A DNA stretch of 41,926 bases from JAGPHI01 sp036661035. Lineage in GTDB: Bacteria; Bacillota; Clostridia; Oscillospirales; Ruminococcaceae. The notes beneath the pieces are model-generated. The model saw only the letters and a program-made list of their open reading frames with translations, made no database searches and was not told the origin of the DNA. Position 1 is the stretch's first letter. Every line of letters begins with the position of its first letter. Made by a program: the position numbers and the translations under genes. Location of the stretch: NCBI GenBank assembly GCA_036661035.1, contig JAVWZM010000013.1, positions 1 through 41,926 on the forward strand, given 5' to 3'. Shown here piece after piece: positions 34,499 through 41,926 of this stretch.

Positions 34499-34853
34499 CG
34501 AGCGAGTAAAACATACGGCGGCGAGGCACCAAAAGTGCCTTGAGGAAAGTCCGGGCTTCGCAAGGGAATGGTAACTGCTAACGGCAGCCGGGGGCAACCC
34601 TAGGGATAGTGCAACAGAAATAAACCGCCTATGGCATCTGCTATAGGTAAGGATGGAAAGGCGAGGTAAGAGCTCACCAGCGTTGCGGAGACGCAGCGGC
34701 TCTGTAAACCCTACCAGAAGCAACACCGATTATGAAAGCGATACGCCTCCCTGCGTGCTTTTAAAGGTGGCATGAGCTGTGCGGCAACGTACAGCCTAGA
34801 TAGATCGTCGTTTAATACAAAACCCGGCTTACGGTTTAGTCGCTCATTTTTTT
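34499..34853 (+). ncRNA. rnpB: RNase P RNA (M1 RNA, catalytic subunit)
   Basis: The roughly 350-nt RNA matures the 5' ends of tRNAs. The conserved 5' core GAGGAAAGTCCGGGCTTCGC (34541-34560) and the 3' core near ACAAAACCCGGCTTACGG (34818-34835) can form the universal P4 helix. ACAGAAATAAACCGCC and the GGTAAGAGCTCACCAG region are also conserved landmarks. The ends pair: GAGCGA at about 34499 with TCGCTC at 34840-34845. A T-run (34847-34853) follows. The layout looks like bacterial type A. No protein-coding frame here is credible. Confidence 0.95.
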
Positions 34854-34861
34854 ATGATTAC

Positions 34862-34897
34862 CGATTAGCTTTGGCATTAACATATTAAAGCTAATCG
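34862..34897. terminator. Hairpin downstream of rnpB
   Basis: CGATTAGCTTT (34862-34872) pairs with AAGCTAATCG (34888-34897) and is followed by TTTAT. It may be a back-up terminator for rnpB. Confidence 0.5.
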
Positions 34898-34902
34898 TTT
34901 AT

Positions 34903-34944
34903 AAAAGCGCAGCATGTGAACTTTCGTTCATAAGCCGCGCTTTT
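34903..34944. terminator. Bidirectional terminator between rnpB and the amidase gene
   Basis: AAAAGCGC (34903-34910) pairs with GCGCTTTT (34937-34944), with an inner TGAAC/GTTCA stem. T-rich sequence follows on the plus strand and a short T-run lies on the minus strand. It separates the converging rnpB and amidase transcripts. Confidence 0.7.
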
Positions 34945-34972
34945 GTTGTTTTATTACCTATATTCTGCGCTT

Positions 34973-35866
34973 TTATTCTTTAATTGGCTCTGTACCGAAA
35001 AATTCGCAAATTGCCTCATAATATATTCGTGCGGCTCTTGTGCAGCCGTCTTTCCCCGCCCACTGCTCTACATCTGTTTTGCTTGTGATAAAGCACTGCT
35101 CTATAAGCACGGCAGGGCAAGCTGTTTCGTCCAGCATGCCAAAGCTTTCAAGCTGCACAGGCTGCTGTGCGCTTTTTTCTATTACAAGCTTTTCGTATTT
35201 GCCCTTGCGGTTTATTTCGTAATAAGCGTATCTTACGCCGCCCTCTCCGCGCAGTCGCTGCCCTGCCTCGCCCATGCGCGCGGCAATCAGCTCTGCCATG
35301 CGCAAGGAGTCGTCGTGATATTTTCGCTCGGGAGGAGTCGGGAAACATTCAAAGCCCGTGGCAGTACCGCCCGGATCTGTATTGCCGTGTATGCTAAGCA
35401 AAAGCTCTGCGCCTGCGTCTTGCGCACGCTGTCTGCGCAGGGTATTTTCGGCAGTTTCTCCGTCTTGCCGGCAAAGCACAGGCGTGTAGTTTTCGTCTTT
35501 AGTAAGCATATCCGCAAGATAGCGCACAGTTTCTTCTGTTAGTTCAATTTCCCAAACATAGCCTTCTGCACCGCCGTCTGCGCCCCCGTGCCCTGCGTCT
35601 AGCGCAACCACAAATTTCTTTTTGCCGTCTACCTGTAAGGCGTCCTTGTTTTGATTACCCTTATCATCTGTTCCTTTTATTCTAAATGGATTTTCCCCAA
35701 AAAACGATTTAACCGAAAACAGCATTGCACTGCCTATTAGCACCATAAGGCAAAAGGTGATAAATGTTCGTGCTCGCCTGCGCCTTGCTTTTTTCTTGCG
35801 CACAGCGGTGCGGCGTTTCGCCTGCTTATTAGTAAGCGGCTCATTTCGCCCTTGTTCTGTTTTCAT
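34973..35866 (-). CDS. N-acetylmuramoyl-L-alanine amidase (Amidase_3, CwlD-like)
   Basis: The 297-residue protein has a basic cytoplasmic start, one membrane span (about 35-55: FITFCLMVLIGSAMLFSV) and an extracellular zinc amidase domain from about residue 85. Zinc and catalytic residues are visible in ALDAGHGGADGG, the Glu of WEIELTEETV, SIHGN and the C-terminal LIEQCFITS. It cuts the bond between MurNAc and the stem peptide. CwlD-type enzymes act in spore cortex, others in cell separation, and I cannot choose. It follows the unknown membrane-anchored gene and the two-component genes on the same strand, with a 71-bp gap. Confidence 0.92.
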   Translation of the reverse strand: MKTEQGRNEPLTNKQAKRRTAVRKKKARRRRARTFITFCLMVLIGSAMLFSVKSFFGENPFRIKGTDDKGNQNKDALQVDGKKKFVVALDAGHGGADGGAEGYVWEIELTEETVRYLADMLTKDENYTPVLCRQDGETAENTLRRQRAQDAGAELLLSIHGNTDPGGTATGFECFPTPPERKYHDDSLRMAELIAARMGEAGQRLRGEGGVRYAYYEINRKGKYEKLVIEKSAQQPVQLESFGMLDETACPAVLIEQCFITSKTDVEQWAGKDGCTRAARIYYEAICEFFGTEPIKE

Positions 35867-35937
35867 GTTATCACCGCCTTTTTTGTTATATTAACATTAT
35901 TGCATATCTTTAAATTCAGCTTAAACGCGCATGCTGT

Positions 35938-36678
35938 TTACGCGCCTTGGCTAAAATAAATCGGCATGTAATCTGTAGCGTCTATTACTAATTTTACCGT
36001 GTTTCCATCTTTCATTTGGCAAGCAGCGCCTATTAACATATTACCTAAATTAAATGCTTTTGAAACGAAGCCAATATCTATATCCGCATATGGCGTTTTA
36101 AAATACATATCTATGTCATTTTCAAGATATCCAATGCTTTTAATACAAAGCAATAGCTTTTCCCTCGCAATTTCCTCGGAGCTGTTTGTAATTTCCTGTT
36201 CTGCTTCTTTTTCGCTTTGGATATTACGTCGCTTAAAAATCATTTCCATCACTTTGCCTGTAACAGCATTCATGTTATATCTTACCATTTCATAGGCATT
36301 TGTTTCATCACTAAGTATCACTATGCCGTTCCAGCATGTGCCGTCAAAATAAATTTGCGTCACCTCGTTTTTTAGCGATATGCCCGAAATTTCTTCACAA
36401 AACCAGCCTGCAAGCACTGCCGCAACATCACATGGTATATTTTCGGCACCTGCCGTATATCCGTTTTGCAAATTGTATGGATATTCCGCCTTATCGGCAT
36501 CGCTTACTTCACTTATATTGGTGAGCAGCGGCAGCATGTCTGCCTTTTTATGTGTCACCATTGGTTTTTCCGCATCGCCTGCGCTCAACATTAAAAAATA
36601 TAATGTCATTGATGCGCACAGCACCAGAGCAAAAGCCAATATTGCCGTTTTGACACTGCCGTATAGTGGTTTTTTCAA
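35938..36678 (-). CDS. Unknown membrane-anchored protein next to a two-component system
   Basis: I do not recognise this 246-residue protein with confidence. It has one N-terminal membrane span (about 10-32: KTAILAFALVLCASMTLYFL) and a soluble outer domain, with a charged stretch near 150-175 (KRRNIQSEKEAEQEITNSSE). Strand-rich pieces such as AYEMVRYNMNAVTGKVMEMI are reminiscent of PepSY-like folds, but this is weak. It lies 80 bp downstream of a sensor kinase gene and 71 bp upstream of an amidase gene, all on one strand. A role as an accessory that tunes the kinase (as YycH/YycI do for WalK) or in the cell wall is only inferred from position. Confidence 0.75.
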   Translation of the reverse strand: MKKPLYGSVKTAILAFALVLCASMTLYFLMLSAGDAEKPMVTHKKADMLPLLTNISEVSDADKAEYPYNLQNGYTAGAENIPCDVAAVLAGWFCEEISGISLKNEVTQIYFDGTCWNGIVILSDETNAYEMVRYNMNAVTGKVMEMIFKRRNIQSEKEAEQEITNSSEEIAREKLLLCIKSIGYLENDIDMYFKTPYADIDIGFVSKAFNLGNMLIGAACQMKDGNTVKLVIDATDYMPIYFSQGA

Positions 36679-36758
36679 GGCTTGTCGCTCCTTTTCACTA
36701 CAATCTTACCTATGCATAAAGCTATATGCAAAAGCATATTACGCGCCCTATCGCGCAT

Positions 36759-38165
36759 TTATTGTGCCAGATTAAACGTGGCAAACGCCACTGTGCCCTT
36801 GCCCTCGGTAGATTTAAACCGCAAGTGTCCACCATGACATTTGACTATAGAAAAGCAAAGGGAAAGCCCAAGCCCTGCGCCGCCCTCTGCGCGGCTGCGC
36901 GCTTTATCTTCTCTGAAAAACGGCTCCCCTATGCGTTTTAATACTTCTTCTGACATGCCCCTGCCCGTATCTTCTACTGCAAATATCACATGCTCCTCGC
37001 GTATTGCCGCCGCAAGAGTTACCCTGTCGCCCTCTTTGCACGCTTTAACAGCATTGTCCATAAGGTTTACAAGCAAGCTTTCAAGCAATGCCTCGTCCCC
37101 TTGCATTACACCTACAGGCGGTTTTTCGCATTTAAGCTTTATGCCGCGTGTGCTTGCTTTTGGCATTACCGTGCGAAACGCGTGGCGCATTATCTGCTCT
37201 ATTTCTACATTTTGCATAATAAGCGGCTCGTTTCTAAGCACCGCAAGCTTTAAAAGCTGATTTGCTATCTGCTGTAGACGGTGGCTTTCCTCTGTGATGT
37301 AATTGGTTGCCTCGTACACCTCCTCCTCGGATAAACTAGCGCGCTGAATGTACTCGGCATAGCCCTGTATCGCCGTAAGCGGAGTGCGCATTTCGTGAGA
37401 TAAAGCATCTACCAAGCGTTGTTTTTCGTCTGCCGCCAAGGCAAGCGACTGCATGTCCTCTACCGTTTGATTAGCCATACGGTTAAAGCTGTTGGCAAGC
37501 TGGCCTATTTCGTCGTTGCCCCGCACCACAGCGCGCGCCTCGTGGTTTCCTGCCGTAAACGCCTCTGCCGTATGCGCAAGGGCGATAAGTGGGCGAGAAA
37601 TGCGACGCAGTGCAAAATAAAGCCCAATTGCCAGCAATACCGACACCACCGACACAGATACCGTAAAAACCGCAGTTGTGTTTCTCCAAGAATTTTGCAA
37701 TTCCCCCATACTTACAGCCGTGGTAAACATATACCCTTCAAATGGCTTTGTAAGCGAGGACGTGATGTACAAAAGCGGCTCTTTGCCAACTGTGCGCACC
37801 AAATAAGATCGGCTGCCAATGGGGGTATCAAGCTCCTCGCGTGTATCTGTATATTGAGGTAAATTAGACGCAAGCACTTCTTTATTAAGACGTATTTCCA
37901 GTGAAAATCCGTTTTTGTGAAATGTTTCAAGCCCTTGCTTATACATTTGCGGTAAAGCGAAAGCACGAGAGGTTTGCACTGCGTAAATATCCTGCATTAA
38001 ACGCTGTAAAATCACTTGATGCTGTGTAAGCCGCTGATTAATATCTGAATTTACCGACTGATTACGGCTGATAACGCTGCTTACAAGCACACCACCATTA
38101 AGAGCAAGCAGAAAGATAAGCAGTGTAACAATATATGTTTTTTGCCAGAAGCTAATGCTTTTCAT
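36759..38165 (-). CDS. Membrane sensor histidine kinase
   Basis: The 468-residue kinase has a first span at about 9-31, an outer sensor domain (about 32-163), a second span at about 164-186, HAMP (about 187-240), a dimerisation domain with phospho-acceptor His257 in DALSHEMRTPLTAIQGY, and a C-terminal ATPase domain. The ATPase domain carries the N box LVNLMDNAVKACK, DTGRGMS and GGAGLGLSLC. It starts 3 bp after its response regulator gene, so the two are one unit. The signal is unknown; the surrounding amidase and unknown extracytoplasmic gene suggest the cell envelope. Confidence 0.95.
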   Translation of the reverse strand: MKSISFWQKTYIVTLLIFLLALNGGVLVSSVISRNQSVNSDINQRLTQHQVILQRLMQDIYAVQTSRAFALPQMYKQGLETFHKNGFSLEIRLNKEVLASNLPQYTDTREELDTPIGSRSYLVRTVGKEPLLYITSSLTKPFEGYMFTTAVSMGELQNSWRNTTAVFTVSVSVVSVLLAIGLYFALRRISRPLIALAHTAEAFTAGNHEARAVVRGNDEIGQLANSFNRMANQTVEDMQSLALAADEKQRLVDALSHEMRTPLTAIQGYAEYIQRASLSEEEVYEATNYITEESHRLQQIANQLLKLAVLRNEPLIMQNVEIEQIMRHAFRTVMPKASTRGIKLKCEKPPVGVMQGDEALLESLLVNLMDNAVKACKEGDRVTLAAAIREEHVIFAVEDTGRGMSEEVLKRIGEPFFREDKARSRAEGGAGLGLSLCFSIVKCHGGHLRFKSTEGKGTVAFATFNLAQ

Positions 38166-38168
38166 ATA

Positions 38169-38825
38169 TTACCTCTTGGTTTGTAAACGATAGCCAAGCT
38201 TATACACCGTTTGTATTTCGTTTTCCCAGCAAAGCTTGCGGCGCAGCTTTTGCACATGCACGTCTACTGTGCGCGTATCGCCCTCGTAATCGTAGCCCCA
38301 CGCAAGCTCTAGCAGCTTTTCCCTTGACAGTGCAAGATTTCGGTTTAGCACAAGTGCCTGCAAAAGCTCAAATTCCTGAGGAGTTAAAGGTATTTCTTCG
38401 TTGTCGCGTATTACGCGCCTTGTGTTCATTTCTACCCTTGTACCTGCCAGCTCAAACACGGCAATGTTTGCACTTGTTCGGCGCAGCACCGCCTCTACCC
38501 TTGCCAAAAGCTCCAGTATTTCAAAGGGTTTCATAATATAATCGTCTGCGCCAAGGCCAAGGCCCTCCAAACGGTCAGAAAGGCTGCCCTTTGCCGTAAC
38601 AAAAATGGCAGGCACATGGGTGCTGATGCTCCGCAATACCTCAAGCCCCGAAAGCTTTGGCAGCATAATGTCCAAAAGCAATAAATCGAATTGCCCCTCA
38701 TCTATCGCGCTAAGTGCCGCCGCGCCGTCGTACACCTGCACGGCAGTATGCCCCACCAGCTTTAAGTTTCGGCTGATAAGCTCGTTTATAGGTATTTCGT
38801 CCTCTGCAACCAAAATATGCGCCAA
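38169..38825 (-). CDS. OmpR/PhoB-type response regulator
   Basis: The 218-residue regulator has a receiver domain with acidic pair Glu8-Asp9, phospho-acceptor Asp52 in LLLLDIMLP and the Lys of MKPF, and a C-terminal winged helix (about 120-217: IPLTPQEFELLQALV; GDTRTVDVHVQKLRRKL). The likely start is TTG 38825: the protein then begins MAHILVAEDE as family members do, and GGGGAG lies 8 nt upstream. GTG 38834 abuts that site and is less likely. It pairs with the kinase gene 3 bp downstream. Confidence 0.95.
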   Translation of the reverse strand: MAHILVAEDEIPINELISRNLKLVGHTAVQVYDGAAALSAIDEGQFDLLLLDIMLPKLSGLEVLRSISTHVPAIFVTAKGSLSDRLEGLGLGADDYIMKPFEILELLARVEAVLRRTSANIAVFELAGTRVEMNTRRVIRDNEEIPLTPQEFELLQALVLNRNLALSREKLLELAWGYDYEGDTRTVDVHVQKLRRKLCWENEIQTVYKLGYRLQTKR

Positions 38826-38863
38826 GTTGAACACTCCCCACCGAAATTATGTAATTAATTATC

Positions 38864-38869
38864 ATTATA
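38864..38869 (-). promoter_or_regulatory. Candidate -10 box of the two-component operon
   Basis: On the minus strand TATAAT lies about 40 nt before the regulator start. The best -35, TTAACA near 38889, is 19 nt away, so this promoter is probably weak or activated. Confidence 0.45.
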
Positions 38870-38973
38870 CCGCGAAATGTGATGAAGTTGTTAACAAAGG
38901 GAATAATTGCATTAAATTTAGATAAAAACTTGTATTATAAAAAATACTTCAAATTTTGCTACATGTGCAAGCA

Positions 38974-39013
38974 AAAAAAGCACCGTGCCAATTTAAAATC
39001 GGCACGGTGCTTT
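38974..39013 (-). terminator. Rho-independent terminator after the secreted unknown protein gene
   Basis: A 13-bp stem, AAAGCACCGTGCC (38977-38989) with GGCACGGTGCTTT (39001-39013), is followed on the minus strand by a T-run (A-run 38973-38979). It closes the transcript of the 39022-41244 gene pair. Confidence 0.88.
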
Positions 39014-39021
39014 GCATACTA

Positions 39022-39900
39022 TTAAGAACTATGCTTTTTCTTTTTGCGCAAACGCCAAATTATAAATATAATAGCTGCTAAAACGATTAAAATAAGCGGA
39101 GAAAACATTAACATTGTCATAGATAAATAAGGGCTTTTTAAGGTGCTGAAAAAATTTTGCCACATGTTTTCATCGACAACAATCTCTAAATTTTCCTTTG
39201 GAAGTGTATCTGAAACGTACTGGTATGTGCGAGTGCCGATTTTTTCAAACTCTAAATTACTGCTTGATATAACAGGCATATCTTTGCCAAGCTTTAAATT
39301 TATCGTAATTCCGCCAAAATCATTCCACATTGCAGCAGGTGCAAGGTAGTATTCAATTCTCCCCATTTTAGCATCAAAATCATAGCTTGGATATCCACCG
39401 AGGCTGTAGCTATAAGAAACTACCACATCATATTCCTCGCTTGGCTCAAAATCGAGTTTAAAGCTTATGGCGTCAACCGTCCGCTCCTCATCACGGCTTG
39501 CCGTAGTTTTATCCGTAAGCACAGCATACTGCCAAGCATCTGTTTCTATTTTTGTGGTGTAATTTAAACCATAGCTTTCCACTGTAAAGGGCACGTCCTT
39601 GCCACCGGCTAGAACCGCCACGCCGCTGCTTTTAATGTTCGGCGAAAGGAACATAGTTTGTGTGGAAACGCTTTTGCTTGTGATGTTTTTCATTTTATAG
39701 GTTGCAACAATATCCGCCTTCTGGCCGTCAACAGTAATATCCAATATTTCCGATAATACAGAAAGAGTATCGTTTTGCTCAAATGTAATTGATGAGCCAA
39801 TATCCGCATCTTTTGGTGCTGCCATATTTGCATAAGCAACTTGGGGCATAGGCAGCGCTAAGGCAAAGGCGAGTGCAAGTATTAAGCAAATCTTTTTCAT
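39022..39900 (-). CDS. Secreted, C-terminally membrane-anchored protein of unknown function
   Basis: The 292-residue protein has a classical signal peptide (KKICLILALAFALALPMPQVAYA, cut near residue 24), an extracellular beta-rich domain and a C-terminal span (about 258-282) followed by a Lys/Arg/His tail inside the cell. The mature start reads NMAAPKDADIGSSITFEQND. The domain looks like those of Clostridia unknowns (possibly DUF4424-like), but I cannot assign a function. ATG 39900 is used because AGGGGGATA lies just upstream. It begins 42 bp after the membrane-bound XRE regulator gene and shares its terminator, so the two are probably one operon. Confidence 0.8.
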   Translation of the reverse strand: MKKICLILALAFALALPMPQVAYANMAAPKDADIGSSITFEQNDTLSVLSEILDITVDGQKADIVATYKMKNITSKSVSTQTMFLSPNIKSSGVAVLAGGKDVPFTVESYGLNYTTKIETDAWQYAVLTDKTTASRDEERTVDAISFKLDFEPSEEYDVVVSYSYSLGGYPSYDFDAKMGRIEYYLAPAAMWNDFGGITINLKLGKDMPVISSSNLEFEKIGTRTYQYVSDTLPKENLEIVVDENMWQNFFSTLKSPYLSMTMLMFSPLILIVLAAIIFIIWRLRKKKKHSS

Positions 39901-39942
39901 AAATATCCCCCTAAAAACTAAGGTAATATGCATGCACCTATG

Positions 39943-41244
39943 CTAAACTTCACGAGTGCGCTTTTTGAAATACACCAAAAAGGCGGTTGCTGCCTCCAGT
40001 AGATAAATTCCGGCAAAAATGTCGTTTCGCGCATTTATCTTTCGCCGAGCCGCCATGATATCCTCTTGTGTAAAGACGGTAATGGGCAAAAGCTCTCCAT
40101 TCATGTGTCCGTATCGCAGGCTCCATACAGACTGATTGCGCTCAATGAATTTGCAAACAACATTGCCATCGTTATCTGTAATTGTGCGCGTCATGGATTG
40201 TTCCTTTGTAATTTCATTGCCTTGTTCGTCATAATAATGCTCGCTACCCGGTATGCTCTGCTCCGGTGCGGCGTCAACGCCGCCTATACCGTTGTGCTGT
40301 GCGGATATGTCTTGTTCCATATAGGCTTTAAAGGTATCAAAATCATCAAAAGAGGTTCCCGTTGCGACGTGCGAAACGTCCCATCCTCCGACAGCTACAC
40401 CATGGCACAATAATGTAGCACAAATGGTGGCAAATAAAATCAGCACACAGGTGCGTTTCAGCTTGAAATTATGCTGATAAACAGTGTTTTCCTTTTCAGT
40501 AAGCGTATATACTCCTCTTTTTTGAAGTGCATTTGTAAGAAAATAGCACACAGCTGCGCAAAAAGCAGCACCACCAAGACCAAACGGCAATGCATTAAGC
40601 AGCCAGCTTTCAGCGGTAAGCCCCATAAATGTATCTCTTGGATAAACAATAAGCGGTATGGATAACGCAAGCAAAACTATGGGTAGGCTGATTACTTTTT
40701 CGCCTAAAGAAACTACAGAGCGGCGAAAGCGTTCCACCTCTGCCCCTGCCATTTCGTCGTCTGACACAGCGAGAAATGCGCCGTTGATGCATATTGCCTG
40801 GCAGATGCCTGCCGACAAGTAGAACACAGCCCCAATTAAAAAGCCTATATAGCCACGATTAAAGCCGAAATTGCAGAGCATTGCGGCAAGTAAGCCCACT
40901 ATTGCAACGCTTGCTGAAATTAGGCTGCGATTGCGATATTTTGATAGGCTTACAGACAAAATCCGCTGCCTTTGTTTTTCCGTTTTGGGATAGGCTTTAT
41001 CCGCAGTTTGCTGATCTGATGGCGCGGTGGCTGCTTTGCGTTCGCCACGCAGTAATTCGTCACAAGTGACACCGAAAATCTCGGCTATAACAGGCACTAG
41101 AGATAAATCCGGCGCGCCGTCATCTCGTTCCCAGCGGCTAACAGATTTGTCTGATACATTCAGTTTTTCTGCTAAATCTTTCTGCGTAAGGCCATTTGCT
41201 TTTCGCAATACAGCAATAAAGCTGCCAATTGATTTTCGTTCCAT
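39943..41244 (-). CDS. XRE-family regulator fused to a multi-pass membrane domain
   Basis: The 433-residue protein begins with a helix-turn-helix of the Cro/CI type (about 5-62: FIAVLRKANGLTQKDLAEKL, VSDKSVSRWERDDGAPDLSL). About six membrane segments follow (from about residue 100 to 425), with an outer loop of about 75 residues before the last one (VSHVATGTSFDDFDTFKAYM and onward). ATG 41244 has AAGGAG at good distance; the upstream in-frame extension to 41286 lies before that site. Such membrane-tied regulators are common in Clostridia, but targets and signals are mostly unknown. A perfect 6-3-6 palindrome 90 bp upstream is a candidate operator. Confidence 0.9.
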   Translation of the reverse strand: MERKSIGSFIAVLRKANGLTQKDLAEKLNVSDKSVSRWERDDGAPDLSLVPVIAEIFGVTCDELLRGERKAATAPSDQQTADKAYPKTEKQRQRILSVSLSKYRNRSLISASVAIVGLLAAMLCNFGFNRGYIGFLIGAVFYLSAGICQAICINGAFLAVSDDEMAGAEVERFRRSVVSLGEKVISLPIVLLALSIPLIVYPRDTFMGLTAESWLLNALPFGLGGAAFCAAVCYFLTNALQKRGVYTLTEKENTVYQHNFKLKRTCVLILFATICATLLCHGVAVGGWDVSHVATGTSFDDFDTFKAYMEQDISAQHNGIGGVDAAPEQSIPGSEHYYDEQGNEITKEQSMTRTITDNDGNVVCKFIERNQSVWSLRYGHMNGELLPITVFTQEDIMAARRKINARNDIFAGIYLLEAATAFLVYFKKRTREV

Positions 41245-41333
41245 CGTTTTTCTCCTTGTTTGATAATTTGCTTTTCTAATATACATTCTACCGTTTCGGC
41301 AAAGAGAATAACACCCAACAGCCGCAGATTTAC

Positions 41334-41348
41334 TCTCGTAATACGAGA
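41334..41348. promoter_or_regulatory. Palindrome TCTCGT-AAT-ACGAGA, candidate operator
   Basis: A perfect 6-bp inverted repeat with a 3-bp centre lies 90 bp upstream of the XRE-family gene. Small symmetrical sites of this size suit a Cro/CI-type dimer, so autoregulation is possible. The rest of 41245-41421 shows nothing I can name. Confidence 0.4.
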
Positions 41349-41421
41349 AAACGCCTTATGGCTCAGAAAATGTGTTGCTATGGTTAGCCCACGGGCGGAG
41401 CAGAGCTGTTTAGTATGGTAT

Positions 41422-41506
41422 GATTGTTTACACAATGTCCGGATAGATTGTTTACAGTTTTGTAGTAAAATAAAGGCATAAAGAAATTGCAAAGGAGCGA
41501 TTTAAT
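41422..41506 (+). mobile_element. Probable left end of an IS481-like element
   Basis: GATTGTTTACA occurs twice (41422-41432 and 41446-41456) just before the transposase gene. The outer copy, TGTTTACACAATGTCCGG, begins with TGT as IS ends often do. The right end is outside the window, so the inverted repeat and target duplication cannot be confirmed. Confidence 0.5.
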
Positions 41507-41926
41507 ATGCCTTGGAAGGACAAAACAGTGAATGAACAAAGAAAGGACTTCGTGGAATGCGTGTTAAAAAAGGAAAAGAGCAAAAGCGCGCTGTGCCGAG
41601 AGTATGGAATTAGCCGTCCAACAGGCGACAAATGGCTTAAACGCTACGCCAATAACGAGCCGCTGGAGGACAACAGTCACCGACCGTTCCACATGCCTAA
41701 TCGCATAGCCCCGGAGGTGGAAAACGCCATCGTGGAAGCACGCCGTAAGGAGCCTGCCATTGGTGCAAATAAAACTAAACGAATGCTCGAAAACGAAGGT
41801 CTTGCAATGCCCGCAATGAGCACAATAAATGCTGTGTTTCAAAGAAACGGATTAATAACCAAGGAAGCCAGTCAGGCGGCAACACCATATCAGCGCTTTG
41901 AAAAAACAGAGCCAAATGCGATGTGG
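41507..41926 (+). CDS. IS481-family-like transposase (partial, runs off right edge)
   Basis: The frame is open from ATG 41507 to the end of the window (140 residues). It starts MPWKDKTVNEQRKDFVECVL, as many IS481 transposases start MPWKE. A helix-turn-helix (about 25-45: SKSALCREYGISRPTGDKWL) and an HTH_29/32-type linker with ARRKEPAIGANKTKRML follow. The DDE integrase core would lie beyond the edge. AAAGGAG precedes the ATG. No frameshift is seen in the visible part. Confidence 0.85.
   Translation, partial: MPWKDKTVNEQRKDFVECVLKKEKSKSALCREYGISRPTGDKWLKRYANNEPLEDNSHRPFHMPNRIAPEVENAIVEARRKEPAIGANKTKRMLENEGLAMPAMSTINAVFQRNGLITKEASQAATPYQRFEKTEPNAMW

Noticed and set aside
34475..34726. 83-residue open frame on the minus strand
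   Set aside because: It overlaps the conserved core of the RNase P RNA and its promoter; no evidence of coding.
34943..35542. 199-residue open frame on the plus strand
   Set aside because: It is antisense to the amidase gene, whose zinc motifs are all intact; it is Cys-rich and has no family likeness.

Overview
The window looks like chromosomal DNA from an anaerobic, gut-type Firmicute of the class Clostridia. The evidence is moderate-to-low GC content, strong AGGAGG-type ribosome binding sites, the rpsL-rpsG-fusA-tuf order, a YycJ-type hydrolase, an NADP-type glutamate dehydrogenase, an RNase P RNA and many Firmicute cell-wall genes. Genus cannot be read from the sequence. No phage, CRISPR array or tRNA gene was seen. 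The only mobile element is an IS481-like transposase running off the right edge.

Region 1 (1-13987) is a glycan-foraging locus organised around a divergent control region at 4766-5130. Leftward lies an ABC sugar importer (lipoprotein binding protein and two permeases, no ATPase gene) followed by a GH112 galactosyl-N-acetylhexosamine-type phosphorylase cut by the left edge. Rightward lie an AraC-family regulator, a GH95-like glycosidase with altered catalytic positions, a GH36 alpha-galactosidase, a GPH-type sugar:cation symporter and a GH13 alpha-glucosidase with an extra N-terminal helical domain. Together they fit capture and breakdown of galactose- and possibly fucose-containing host or dietary glycans.

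Region 2 (13988-18572) is a biotin operon, birA-bioY-bioB-bioD-bioA. A textbook BirA operator overlaps its -35 box, and the same inverted repeat also looks like the terminator of the glycan operon. bioF/bioC/bioH/bioW are not here. Two tandem ~102-bp repeats of unknown nature follow (18576-18780).

Region 3 (18781-23469) is the str operon on the minus strand (rpsL, rpsG, fusA, tuf), with a strong promoter before rpsL, a second promoter before tuf and a perfect 16-bp terminator.

Region 4 (23594-34280), all on the minus strand, holds mainly housekeeping genes: rlmH with a heterodimeric ABC exporter, a YycJ-type MBL hydrolase, murA, a membrane-anchored LysM-G5-M23 peptidase, and gdhA with an RluA-type pseudouridine synthase.

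Region 5 (34463-41926) starts with rnpB on the plus strand. On the minus strand follow an N-acetylmuramoyl-L-alanine amidase, an unknown membrane-anchored protein next to an OmpR-type two-component system, and a secreted, membrane-tethered unknown protein behind a multi-pass XRE-family regulator. The IS481-like transposase lies at the right edge.

Nothing here is certainly a new system. The best candidates for a second look are the GH95-like enzyme with a moved carboxylate, the fused terminator/BirA operator/promoter, the tandem 102-bp repeats, and the XRE-membrane regulator paired with a secreted unknown protein.
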